From positions 51,395 to 115,394 of the forward strand of contig DYIC01000001.1 in the NCBI GenBank assembly GCA_020723845.1: 64,000 nucleotides of DNA, read 5' to 3'. Under the pieces are notes generated by a model that had not been told where the DNA came from, searched no databases, and saw nothing but the letters and a program-made list of their open reading frames with translations. The translations under genes were made by a program, and so were the position numbers. The stretch comes from Hydrogenophaga sp. Lineage in GTDB: Bacteria > Pseudomonadota > Gammaproteobacteria > Burkholderiales > Burkholderiaceae_C. Below, piece after piece: positions 27,580-35,664 of this stretch (position 1 is the stretch's first letter; each line of letters starts with the position of its first letter).

Positions 27580-27918
27580 ATGCGACAACGTGGCGTGACC
27601 GTGTTCGGGATGCTCTTCGTCGGCGTGGTCGTCGCCGTGTGTCTGGTGCTGGCGGCCAAGATCGTGCCCGCGGTGACCGAATACCTGGCAATCCAGAGAG
27701 CCGTCAACCGGGCCGCCCAGAGTGGCACCACGGTGGGTGAAATCCGCAGCGCCTTCGAGCGCGCCCGCACCGCCGACTACTTCGAAGCCGTCACGGGCAA
27801 GGATCTCGAGATCAGCAAGGACGGCGAACGCATCGTGGTCGAGTTCGCCTACGACAAGGAAATCCACCTGGCGGGCCCGGCGTATCTGCTGCTCAAGTTC
27901 CGCGGCCGTAATCAGTGA
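27580..27918 (+). CDS. DUF4845 family single-pass membrane protein
   Basis: A 112-residue protein of the DUF4845 family, which is regularly found between lepB and rnc in betaproteobacteria; function unknown. It starts MRQRGVTVFGMLFVGVVVA, which looks like a type IV pilin-like or simple signal-anchor N-terminus, followed by a periplasmic alpha/beta domain (DYFEAVTGKDLEI, EFAYDKEIHLAGPAYLLLKF). In-frame ATGs at 27499 (overlapping the lepB stop as ATGA) and 27544 are alternatives. I favour 27580 because the family begins at RQRG and GGGGTGG lies upstream. Confidence 0.8.
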   Translation: MRQRGVTVFGMLFVGVVVAVCLVLAAKIVPAVTEYLAIQRAVNRAAQSGTTVGEIRSAFERARTADYFEAVTGKDLEISKDGERIVVEFAYDKEIHLAGPAYLLLKFRGRNQ

Positions 27919-27921
27919 TCC

Positions 27922-28626
27922 ATGGCTGATCCCCTGTCCCCTGGGCTGGAGGCCCTGCAGAGGCGCCTCGGTCACCGTTTTCGCGACCCGGGTTTGCTGC
28001 TGCGCTCGCTGACGCACCGCAGCTATGGCGCCGATCATTACGAGCGACTGGAGTTTCTCGGCGATGCGGTGCTCGGCTTGGCCGTCTCGACGCTGCTGGT
28101 CGAGCGGCTGCCGCAGCAGCCCGAGGGCGAGCTCTCGCGCCTGCGCGCCAGCCTGGTGTGCCAGGATGCACTGCATCGCATTGCGCTCGACCTGGGGCTG
28201 CCGCCGTTGCTGCGCCTGGGCGAGGGTGAGCAGCGCTCGGGTGGGCGCGAGCGCGCATCCATCCTGGCCGACGCCGTCGAGGCCTTGCTGGGCGCGCTGT
28301 ATCTGGATGCGGGATACGAGGTGGCGCAGGCCGTGGCGCGTCGTTGGTACGAGGGGCTCGAACTGCGCCCGGGGCAGGGCAAGGATGCCAAGACCGCGCT
28401 GCAGGAGTGGCTGCAGGCGCGCCGCCGCCCCCTGCCGACATATGAGGTGGTGGCCATCCACGGCGAAGCGCATGCCCAAACCTTCGAGGTCGCGTGTCGG
28501 GTCGAGGGGGCTGGGCCCACGGTCGGGCGGGGGCCATCGCGTCGCGCCGCCGAGCAAGCCGCTGCCGCGCATATGCTCGAACTCCTGCAAACGGGCGGCA
28601 CGAGCCGCCGCGCCCCTACGCCATGA
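27922..28626 (+). CDS. rnc: Ribonuclease III
   Basis: Double-strand-specific endoribonuclease for rRNA and mRNA processing. In the 234-residue protein, the signature [13 protein letters not shown] (about 40-52) and the second acidic site [13 protein letters not shown] mark the catalytic domain. A double-stranded RNA-binding domain follows (about 150-225: [35 protein letters not shown]). It starts three bases after the DUF4845 stop and overlaps the era start by four bases, the conserved rnc-era pairing. Confidence 0.97.
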   Translation: MADPLSPGLEALQRRLGHRFRDPGLLLRSLTHRSYGADHYERLEFLGDAVLGLAVSTLLVERLPQQPEGELSRLRASLVCQDALHRIALDLGLPPLLRLGEGEQRSGGRERASILADAVEALLGALYLDAGYEVAQAVARRWYEGLELRPGQGKDAKTALQEWLQARRRPLPTYEVVAIHGEAHAQTFEVACRVEGAGPTVGRGPSRRAAEQAAAAHMLELLQTGGTSRRAPTP

Positions 28627-29564
28627 CCATGCTGCCTGCCGAGTCGTCTGCTGCGCCTTCCCCGTCTGCGCCCGCGCCGTCGTCGGCGCAGCGTTGTGGT
28701 TTCATCGCCATCGTGGGCAAGCCCAATGTCGGCAAGTCGACCTTGCTCAATGCCCTGGTGGGCCAAAAAATCAGCATCACCTCGCGCAAGGCGCAAACCA
28801 CCCGGCACCGCATCACGGGCATTCGCACCGAGGGCGCGACCCAATTCCTGTTCGTGGATACCCCCGGCTTTCAAACCCGGCATGCCAGCGCCCTCAACCG
28901 CGCGCTCAACAAGGCCGTGCTGGGTGCGGTGACCGACGTCGATCTGGTACTGTTCGTGGTGGAGGCGGGCCGCTTCGACCTGGCCGACGCCAAGGTGCTG
29001 GCCCTGCTGCCGCCCGGGGTGCCGGTGATCCTGGTGGCCAACAAGCTCGACCGCGTGCACCGCCGCGTCGAGATCGCGCCCTGGCTGCGCAGCATGCAGG
29101 AGCGCCACCCGTTTGCCGAGTTCTTTCCGATGTCGGCCAAGCAGCGTCGCGACGTGCAGCGCCTGCTGGCGCTGTGCGAGCGCTACCTGCCCGAGCAGCC
29201 CTGGCTGTACGAGGCTGACGACCTGACCGACCGCAGCGAGCGCTTTTTGGCCGGCGAGCTGGTGCGCGAGAAGCTGTTTCGCCTCACGGGCGATGAGCTG
29301 CCCTACACCTCCACCGTGGTCGTCGATCGCTTCGAGCAAGAAGGCGAGCTGCGCCGCATCGCTGCCACCATCATCGTCGAGCGCGAAAGCCACAAGGGCA
29401 TGGTGATTGGCGAGGGTGGCGAGCGGCTCAAGCGCATCGGCACCGAAGCGCGGCAGGAGCTGGAGCGCCAGTGGGGCGGCAAGGTGTACCTGGAACTCTG
29501 GGTCAAGGTGCGCTCCGGCTGGTCGGACGACGAAGCGCGGGTGCGCGCCTACGGCTACGAGTGA
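28623..29564 (+). CDS. era: GTPase Era
   Basis: Essential GTPase for 16S rRNA maturation and 30S assembly. The 313-residue protein has a Ser/Ala/Pro-rich N-terminal extension of about 25 residues, then G1 [10 protein letters not shown]2 around TRHRITG, G3 DTPGF, G4 NKLD, and a C-terminal KH domain with the RNA-binding [15 protein letters not shown]. The ATG overlaps the rnc stop (ATGA). Confidence 0.96.
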   Translation: MTMLPAESSAAPSPSAPAPSSAQRCGFIAIVGKPNVGKSTLLNALVGQKISITSRKAQTTRHRITGIRTEGATQFLFVDTPGFQTRHASALNRALNKAVLGAVTDVDLVLFVVEAGRFDLADAKVLALLPPGVPVILVANKLDRVHRRVEIAPWLRSMQERHPFAEFFPMSAKQRRDVQRLLALCERYLPEQPWLYEADDLTDRSERFLAGELVREKLFRLTGDELPYTSTVVVDRFEQEGELRRIAATIIVERESHKGMVIGEGGERLKRIGTEARQELERQWGGKVYLELWVKVRSGWSDDEARVRAYGYE

Positions 29565-29565
29565 C

Positions 29566-30360
29566 GTGGGATCGCGGCCGCGCGCGCGGGTGCACGACGA
29601 GCCCGCCTTCGTCCTGCATCGGCACGACTGGAGCGAGTCCAGCCTGATCCTGGAGCTGCTCAGCCGCCACCATGGGCGCGTGGCCCTGGTGGCCAAGGGG
29701 GTCAAACGCCCCACGTCGCAGTTTCGGGCCGTGCTGCTGCCGCTGCAGCCGCTGCGCGTGGATTGGTCCGGCGACGCCGAGGTGCGCACCCTCAAGGCTG
29801 CTCATTACGCTGGCGGACACGTCATGCCCGCGGGTGACGCGCTGTTGGCGGGCTACTACCTGAACGAGCTGCTGCTGCGCCTGATGGTACGCGACGACCC
29901 GCACCCGGTGCTGTTCGACCACTACGCGCGCGCGGTGTGCGCGCTGGCCCTGGGCGATGACGCCGCGGTGGTGTTGCGCGCGTTCGAGTTGTTGCTGCTG
30001 CGCACCTTGGGGTGGCTGCCCGATTTGGCGCGCGACGGCCTGCGGCTGCTGCCGCTGGAGCCGGCGCAGCCGTGCCGGCTCTCGCCGCACGCCGGCTTGC
30101 AGCCCGCCGCTGGTGAGTCGGCCGACACCTTGCCCGCCGCCGCGTGGACCGCTTTGCAGGCCGCGCTGGACGGCCCTGACCCGTGGGCAGCGCTGTGCAC
30201 GCAGGCGCCGCTGCTGGCCACTGCCGCGCTGCGCACGGGGCTCGCCGGCCTGCTGCACTACCATAGCGGGGTCGCGTCGTTTCGTACCCGTGAGCTGATG
30301 CGGGCCGTGCGCCGCATCGCCCCCCGTCCGTTGCCGCCCACGAGCGAGCCCACACCATGA
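29566..30360 (+). CDS. recO: DNA repair protein RecO
   Basis: RecFOR mediator that helps load RecA on SSB-coated DNA. The 264-residue protein has an N-terminal OB-like domain (PAFVLHRHDWSESSLILELLSRHHGRVALVAKGVKRP in part) and a helical C-terminal domain. No Cys4 zinc finger is present, as in many betaproteobacterial RecO proteins. I used the GTG one base after the era stop; a second in-frame GTG at 29590 (VHDEPAF) is also possible. Its stop overlaps the pdxJ start (ATGA). Confidence 0.92.
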   Translation: MGSRPRARVHDEPAFVLHRHDWSESSLILELLSRHHGRVALVAKGVKRPTSQFRAVLLPLQPLRVDWSGDAEVRTLKAAHYAGGHVMPAGDALLAGYYLNELLLRLMVRDDPHPVLFDHYARAVCALALGDDAAVVLRAFELLLLRTLGWLPDLARDGLRLLPLEPAQPCRLSPHAGLQPAAGESADTLPAAAWTALQAALDGPDPWAALCTQAPLLATAALRTGLAGLLHYHSGVASFRTRELMRAVRRIAPRPLPPTSEPTP

Positions 30361-31148
30361 GTCCAGGTCTGCCATCCGCGCCCGTACGCACCGCGCTGTC
30401 CGTCAACGTCAACAAGGTCGCCCTGTTGCGCAACAGCCGGCATTTGGGCATTCCCAGCGTCACGCGGGCCGCCACGCTGTGCCTGCAGGCCGGGGCCGAC
30501 GGCATCACCATCCACCCCCGACCGGACGAGCGCCACATCCGCTGGCACGATGTGTTCGATCTGGGGCACCTGATGCAGGCCTGGCCGCAGCGCGAGTTCA
30601 ACATCGAGGGCAACCCGTTCCACAACCTGCTCGACGTGGCGCGCGAGCTGGTGCAGCAAGGCCTGCCGTTGCATCAACTGACCTTCGTGCCCGACGCGAT
30701 GGACCAGTTCACCAGCGACCATGGCTGGCGTTTTCCGGACGACGCCGAGCGCCTGCGTCCGGTCATCGAGCAGGCGCACGCGCTGGGCGCTCGCGTCAGT
30801 CTTTTCATGGACCCTGTGCCCGAGCAAATGGCCGCGGCGCGGGCGGTGGGGGCGGACCGCGTCGAGCTCTACACCGAACCCTACGCCGCTGCTTGGCCTG
30901 ACCCGGCGGCGCGCGCGGTGCAGCTGCAGCGCTACCGCGCCGCGGCCGAGGCGGCGCACGTCGTCGGGCTCGCCGTCAACGCTGGCCACGACCTCAACCG
31001 CGACAACTTGACTGACTTTTTGCGCGCCGTCCCGGGTGTGGCAGAGGTCTCCATCGGCCACGCCTTGATCGCCGACGCGCTCGAGCTCGGCTACACGGCC
31101 ACGGTCCAGGTGTACCAGCGCTGCATCGACGCGGCGCACGCGCCATGA
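30357..31148 (+). CDS. pdxJ: Pyridoxine 5'-phosphate synthase
   Basis: Condenses 1-deoxyxylulose 5-phosphate with aminoacetone phosphate to form pyridoxine phosphate. The 263-residue TIM-barrel protein shows [53 protein letters not shown] and [14 protein letters not shown]. With pdxH it makes two B6 genes in the window. It overlaps both recO and acpS by four bases. Confidence 0.96.
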   Translation: MSPGLPSAPVRTALSVNVNKVALLRNSRHLGIPSVTRAATLCLQAGADGITIHPRPDERHIRWHDVFDLGHLMQAWPQREFNIEGNPFHNLLDVARELVQQGLPLHQLTFVPDAMDQFTSDHGWRFPDDAERLRPVIEQAHALGARVSLFMDPVPEQMAAARAVGADRVELYTEPYAAAWPDPAARAVQLQRYRAAAEAAHVVGLAVNAGHDLNRDNLTDFLRAVPGVAEVSIGHALIADALELGYTATVQVYQRCIDAAHAP

Positions 31149-31540
31149 TCGTCGGCATTGGCACCGACCTGTGCGATGTGCGCCGCATCGCCGCGGCCTT
31201 GGAGCGCCATGGCGAGCGCTTTGCGCGCCGGGTGCTGGCCGACGGCGAGCTGGCCACCTGGCACGAGCGGCGCCAGCGCTGGCCCGAGCGCGGTGTGCGT
31301 TTCGTGGCCACGCGTTTTTCGGCCAAGGAGGCGTTCGCCAAAGCCGTCGGCCTGGGCCTGCGCGCCCCCATGACCTGGCGCGACTGCGAGGTCATCCACC
31401 TGCCCGGCGGGCGTCCCGCCTTCCGGCTGCACGGACCGCTGCAGCAGTGGTTCGAGGCGCGGCGCTGGCGCGCGCACCTGAGCCTGACCGACGAATCCGA
31501 CCATGCCGCCAGCTTTGTGGTGGTGGAGCAAGACCCATGA
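31145..31540 (+). CDS. acpS: Holo-ACP synthase
   Basis: Transfers phosphopantetheine from CoA to AcpP. The 131-residue protein starts [15 protein letters not shown], with magnesium-binding Asp in GTDLCD and the Glu/Lys of [14 protein letters not shown]. The ATGA overlap with pdxJ reproduces the classical pdxJ-acpS pair; it also overlaps nagZ by four bases. Confidence 0.96.
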   Translation: MIVGIGTDLCDVRRIAAALERHGERFARRVLADGELATWHERRQRWPERGVRFVATRFSAKEAFAKAVGLGLRAPMTWRDCEVIHLPGGRPAFRLHGPLQQWFEARRWRAHLSLTDESDHAASFVVVEQDP

Positions 31541-32622
31541 CCCTGCATGCCCCCTTGATCATCGACATCGCCGGTACCCGGCTGACCCAGGCCGACCGTG
31601 CCCGGCTGAGCCACCCGCTGGTCGGTGGCGTGATTCTGTTTGCCCGCAACTGGCGCGACCGCACCCAACTGCAGGCCCTGTGCCGCCAAATCAAGCGTGT
31701 GCGCAAGGATCTGCTCATCTGCGTTGACCACGAGGGCGGGCGCGTGCAGCGCTTTCGCAGTGACGGCTTTACCCACCTGCCGCCGATGCGCGAGTTCGGC
31801 CGCTTGTGGCGCGAGGCGCCCGAGGCGCGCGCAGGGGAAGCCGCGCTGATCGCGTGCAATGCCGCCACGGCGGCGGGCTACGTGTTGGCAGCCGAGCTGC
31901 GCGCCTGTGGCGTGGACCTGAGCTTTGCCCCGGTGCTGGACCTGGACCATGGCCGCAGCGACGTGATCGGCGACCGCGCGTTCGACGCCGATGCGCGCGT
32001 GGTGACGCTGCTCGCGCAAGCGCTGATGCACGGCATGCGGTTGGCGGGCATGGCCCACTGCGGCAAACATTTTCCGGGCCACGGCTGGGCCGAGGCCGAT
32101 TCGCACGTCGAGCTGCCCATCGACGACCGGCCGCTGGAAGCGATCCTGGACGACGACGCCGCGCCGTACGGGTGGCTCAGCGCATCGCTGGCCGCCGTGA
32201 TGCCGGCGCACGTGGTCTATCCGCGGGTGGACGATGGCCCCGCCGGTTTTTCGCGTCGCTGGCTGCGCGACATCCTGCGCGAGCGGCTGGGCTTTACCGG
32301 CGCCATCTTCAGCGACGATCTGTCCATGGCCGCTGCCCGCCAATGGCGGGGGCAGTCGCTGACGTACACCGAAGCCGCACTGGCGGCGCTGGAGGCTGGC
32401 TGCGACCTGGTGCTGCTGTGCAACCAGAGCACGCAAGCGGGCGGCGTGGCGATCGACGACCTGATCGAAGGCCTCAGCCGCGCGGTATACGAGGAGCGCT
32501 GGCTGCCCGACGAGACGGCCGAGGTGCGCCGCCGCGCGTTGCTGCCCAACGGGCCGGCGCTCGATTGGGATGCGCTCATGGCCGATGCGCGTTACCAGCA
32601 CGCGCTGGAGTGCTTGCCCTGA
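31537..32622 (+). CDS. nagZ: Beta-N-acetylhexosaminidase NagZ
   Basis: Cytoplasmic family 3 glycoside hydrolase that removes GlcNAc from anhydromuropeptides during cell-wall recycling. The 361-residue protein contains [11 protein letters not shown], the general acid/base loop [14 protein letters not shown], and the nucleophile Asp in [10 protein letters not shown]. AmpD, the next enzyme in the pathway, is encoded at 50382-50999. This is the last gene of the co-directional block that began with yceD. Confidence 0.95.
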   Translation: MTLHAPLIIDIAGTRLTQADRARLSHPLVGGVILFARNWRDRTQLQALCRQIKRVRKDLLICVDHEGGRVQRFRSDGFTHLPPMREFGRLWREAPEARAGEAALIACNAATAAGYVLAAELRACGVDLSFAPVLDLDHGRSDVIGDRAFDADARVVTLLAQALMHGMRLAGMAHCGKHFPGHGWAEADSHVELPIDDRPLEAILDDDAAPYGWLSASLAAVMPAHVVYPRVDDGPAGFSRRWLRDILRERLGFTGAIFSDDLSMAAARQWRGQSLTYTEAALAALEAGCDLVLLCNQSTQAGGVAIDDLIEGLSRAVYEERWLPDETAEVRRRALLPNGPALDWDALMADARYQHALECLP

Positions 32623-32649
32623 GCCGCTTCGGGGTGGCTGGCCAGCCGC

Positions 32650-32655
32650 TACACT
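32650..32655 (+). promoter_or_regulatory. Candidate -10 box upstream of puuD
   Basis: TACACT about 130 bases before the puuD start, in the 162-bp gap after nagZ. The intervening GC-rich leader can fold into a hairpin (32682-32714, GGCG-A-CGCC-T-CGG pairing across a 5-nt loop). No U run follows it, so it is not an intrinsic terminator. Confidence 0.35.
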
Positions 32656-32784
32656 AACACGGTTGGTCGCAGCGGCGCAGCGGCGACGCCTCGGGGGTAC
32701 CGGGGCGTGACGCCGCAGGTCGCGGCCTGGGGCCCCCACAGCGCCCGCGGTGGTGGGGGTCGCACCACGTGCGCCACCGGGCGC

Positions 32785-34008
32785 ATGGAGCGTGCCGTGG
32801 ATGCCTATCTTCTGGACTGGGCCAACCTGTTGTTGCGTTGGTTGCATGTGGTGGCGGCCATCGCCTGGATCGGGTCGTCGTTTTACTTCGTGTTTCTGGA
32901 CAGCAGCCTGACGCCGCCCGCGGACGAGCGCCTGCGGCGAGATGGCGCGACCGGTGAGCTGTGGGCGGTGCACGGGGGAGGGTTTTATCACCCCGTCAAG
33001 TACGCCGTCGCGCCGCCCCGCCTGCCCGAGCGGTTGCACTGGTTTTACTGGGAGAGCTACACCACCTGGCTCAGCGGTTTTGCGTTGCTGGCGGTGTCGT
33101 ACCTGTGGCAGGCCGACATCTATCTGGTGGACGCGCGGGTGTACGCGTGGCCCGCGGCGTGGATGGCGGGCGCGGCGGCGATCGCGTTCCTGGTCGTGTT
33201 TTGGTTGCTGTACGACGCCATCTGCCGCTGGTGGGGTCAGACGCCTGGTGGCGACCGTAAAGTCGGGCTGGCGGTGGCGCTGCTGGTGGTGCTGGCCACG
33301 TGGCTGGCGTGCCAGTGGTTTGCGGGGCGTGCGGCGTTTTTGATCATTGGCGCGATGCTGGCCACCGCGATGAGCGCCAATGTGCTGTTTTGGATCATCC
33401 CCGGCCAGCGCAAGGTGGTGGCGGCGCTGCAGGCGGGGCAGACCCCGGATCCGCGCCATGGCCAGCGCGGCAAACAGCGCAGCGTGCACAACACCTACTT
33501 CACGCTGCCCGTGGTGCTGGCGATGCTGAGCAACCACTACGGCTTTCTGACCGGGCACGAGGCCAACTGGCTCGCCCTGCTGGGCTTGATGGCGGGGGGT
33601 GCGGCCATCCGGCAGTTTTTCGTGGCCCGACATGGGTACCGGCTTGGCCGCTGCGCGCACCCCTGGCCGTACGCAGCGGTGGGGGTGGCGCTGGTCGGGG
33701 CCGTCATCGTCGGGATACGCCCGGCGGCGCCGCAGGCGGGCGCGGCAGGCGACACGCCCGTCCCCCACGTAGAGCCGGCCCAGGTGTTGGCCGTGGTGCA
33801 GCAGCGCTGTGTGCCGTGTCACGGCGAGGCGCTGGCCTCCAAGGGCGTGCGGCTCGACAGCGCGCCGGCCCTGGCGCAGCACGCGCCAGCGGTGTATCAG
33901 CAGGTCGTGGTTACGCGGCAGATGCCGATCAATAACGCCACGGGTTTGACCGAGGCGGAGCGGGCGTTGATCGCCGCCTGGTGGCGCGCGGGGGCACCGG
34001 TTCCCTGA
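32785..34008 (+). CDS. puuD: Membrane-bound urate hydroxylase with C-terminal cytochrome c domain
   Basis: Converts urate to 5-hydroxyisourate and passes electrons to the respiratory chain through a heme c. The 407-residue protein has about eight transmembrane helices (starting LLLRWLHVVAAIAWIGSSFYFVFLD), conserved HGGGFYHPVKY and HWFYWESYTTWLSG segments, and a C-terminal cytochrome c domain with the heme motif CVPCH near residue 338 and a distal Met in RQMPINNATG. The start is the ATG of MERAVDAYLLDW; a GTG four codons later is possible. No other urate-pathway gene is adjacent. Confidence 0.9.
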   Translation: MERAVDAYLLDWANLLLRWLHVVAAIAWIGSSFYFVFLDSSLTPPADERLRRDGATGELWAVHGGGFYHPVKYAVAPPRLPERLHWFYWESYTTWLSGFALLAVSYLWQADIYLVDARVYAWPAAWMAGAAAIAFLVVFWLLYDAICRWWGQTPGGDRKVGLAVALLVVLATWLACQWFAGRAAFLIIGAMLATAMSANVLFWIIPGQRKVVAALQAGQTPDPRHGQRGKQRSVHNTYFTLPVVLAMLSNHYGFLTGHEANWLALLGLMAGGAAIRQFFVARHGYRLGRCAHPWPYAAVGVALVGAVIVGIRPAAPQAGAAGDTPVPHVEPAQVLAVVQQRCVPCHGEALASKGVRLDSAPALAQHAPAVYQQVVVTRQMPINNATGLTEAERALIAAWWRAGAPVP

Positions 34009-34017
34009 CCAGGCGGG

Positions 34018-35664
34018 TCAGTCCTCGACGGTCTTGACGTCCATCACGCGCAGGCTGACGCCGCCGGCCTGGCGCGCCGCCTTGTCGCCGATGACGGGCT
34101 TGTTGGCGTAGGACTGGTAGCGGGTGCGCAGCGGCTGAATCGCCTGTGCCAGTTCTGCTGCATCATCGATGCGCGCTTCGTAGCGCTTGAGCACGCCCCA
34201 GGCCGACTCGATGATTTTGGCGTTGCAGGTGACACGCCCCTGCTCGAGGAGTTCGAGCACCGCGGCGCGCGGGTTGCCCGCCAGGCTTTGGCGCATGGCG
34301 TGCTCGATGATGCTCAGCACCTCGGTGTGCAGACTGGACAGCCGCTCGGCGTACGGCGGGTGGGCGTTGGCGGCCTGAGCCAGCAGCGCCGTCAGCGCCT
34401 TGGAGGTACAAAAACGCCGTCCGAGCACGGTCAGTCGCTCTTGCACCTCGTCGATCTGGATCGCGCGCTGCGCCACATACGCCAGCAGCGTCGTCAGGTT
34501 GCACGCCGCCTCGAAGTCGAAGTCCTCGTCGGTGATCGTGGCCATCATGGCGCGCAACTGTTGCAGCACGCGGGCCACTTGGGCGTCGTGCAGCAGCAGC
34601 GCGATTTCGAGCACCTCGGCCAGTCGGCGCAGGCGCTGCGACTGCGGGTGGCGCTCCACCATGCGCAGGGCATCATCCCAGTAGCGCTGCAAGCCCTTGC
34701 GGTCGCCCGCCTCGAAACGCATGAATCCCAACAGCACCAGCGACTGAGCGTCGAACATCTTGGAGTCCAGCCCCAGTCGCACCGAGCGCGCCAGCAGCTC
34801 CTCGGCCAGCGCGGTTTGGCCGCAGTAATGCGCCAGCATGCCATGCCGCTGCAGCCGGCTGATGGAGGCGGGCGTCAGGTCGGTGGCCATTTTGTAGACG
34901 GCCAGTGCGGCGTCGAAGTTGCCCAGCTCGATCTGCGCCCGGCCCATGACGTCGTAGGCGTCGGCGTAACCGGGGTCGTCGTCGATCAGGCTTTGCAGGG
35001 TTTGGCTGGCGCGCTGTGGCTGTCCGGCTTCGAGCTGCGCGCGCGCCACACCCAGGCGTGCCCAGGGCAAGGCCTTGGCCTCGACGACGGCTTCGTACAG
35101 GCGCTGAGCCTCGTCGTAACGCTCCAGTCGCAGCAGCAGTTCGGCGCCGACCCGGGCCGCGTACAGCCAGTAGTCGGCGCGCTCGCGAAAGCGCTGCAGG
35201 CACAGCTCGGCCGCACGCTCGAAATCGCGTTTTTCGACCGCCTCGAAAATGTCTTTGAGCACCGCTTTGCGGTGGCGCGCCTGCCCGATGCGCTGGGCGA
35301 GTTGGTTGGCGGTGAAGGGCTTGAGCAGGTACGAGTCGAGGGCGGATTCGGCGGCTTCGGCCACTTTCGAGTACGACGCCTCGGACGTGACCATGATGAA
35401 GACGGTGGCAAAGGGCAGCAGCCCCGCACGACGAAGGTCATCGAGCAGGGCTTGCCCGGTGCCGCTGTCGTTGGGAAAGTGCTGCTCGCACACCACCACG
35501 TCGAAGGTGCGAAATTCGAGCTGGCGGCGCGCATCCGCGATGCGCGGGCTTTGCGCGACGGTGCGCGCGCCCATGTCGCGCAGCTGTGACACCAGGATCG
35601 AGCGCGAGGTGGGATTGCCGTCGATGACGAGTGCCGTGGCGCCGTAGAGATCCATCGGGCTCAT
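34018..35664 (-). CDS. Receiver-like/TPR protein 1 with Glu at the phosphoacceptor position
   Basis: A 548-residue protein with an N-terminal receiver-like domain (about 9-130) and a long helical TPR-type array (about 135-400: LYEAVVEAKALPWARLGVARAQLEAGQ, DDPGYADAYDVMGRAQIELGNF in part). In the receiver the usual phosphoacceptor Asp, four residues before the Pro of the FP motif, is Glu60 (VVVCEQHFP). The conserved Thr93 and Lys115 (SYLLKPF) remain, but only one Asp of the acidic pair (Asp15). It may be a fixed-state pseudo-receiver. It is paralogous to the adjacent upstream protein and overlaps its stop (ATGA); it is last in a pilB-pilC operon. Confidence 0.85.
   Translation of the reverse strand: MSPMDLYGATALVIDGNPTSRSILVSQLRDMGARTVAQSPRIADARRQLEFRTFDVVVCEQHFPNDSGTGQALLDDLRRAGLLPFATVFIMVTSEASYSKVAEAAESALDSYLLKPFTANQLAQRIGQARHRKAVLKDIFEAVEKRDFERAAELCLQRFRERADYWLYAARVGAELLLRLERYDEAQRLYEAVVEAKALPWARLGVARAQLEAGQPQRASQTLQSLIDDDPGYADAYDVMGRAQIELGNFDAALAVYKMATDLTPASISRLQRHGMLAHYCGQTALAEELLARSVRLGLDSKMFDAQSLVLLGFMRFEAGDRKGLQRYWDDALRMVERHPQSQRLRRLAEVLEIALLLHDAQVARVLQQLRAMMATITDEDFDFEAACNLTTLLAYVAQRAIQIDEVQERLTVLGRRFCTSKALTALLAQAANAHPPYAERLSSLHTEVLSIIEHAMRQSLAGNPRAAVLELLEQGRVTCNAKIIESAWGVLKRYEARIDDAAELAQAIQPLRTRYQSYANKPVIGDKAARQAGGVSLRVMDVKTVED

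Noticed and set aside
29407-29566. An upstream in-frame start for recO inside era.
   Set aside because: The added residues are out-of-frame era sequence; the GTG right after the era stop gives the conserved RecO N-terminus.
30994-33882. A very long open frame on the minus strand (over 900 codons) across acpS, nagZ and puuD.
   Set aside because: It is the antisense of three well-conserved genes, its translation is Arg/Gln/His-rich with no domain, and GC-rich DNA commonly yields such open frames.
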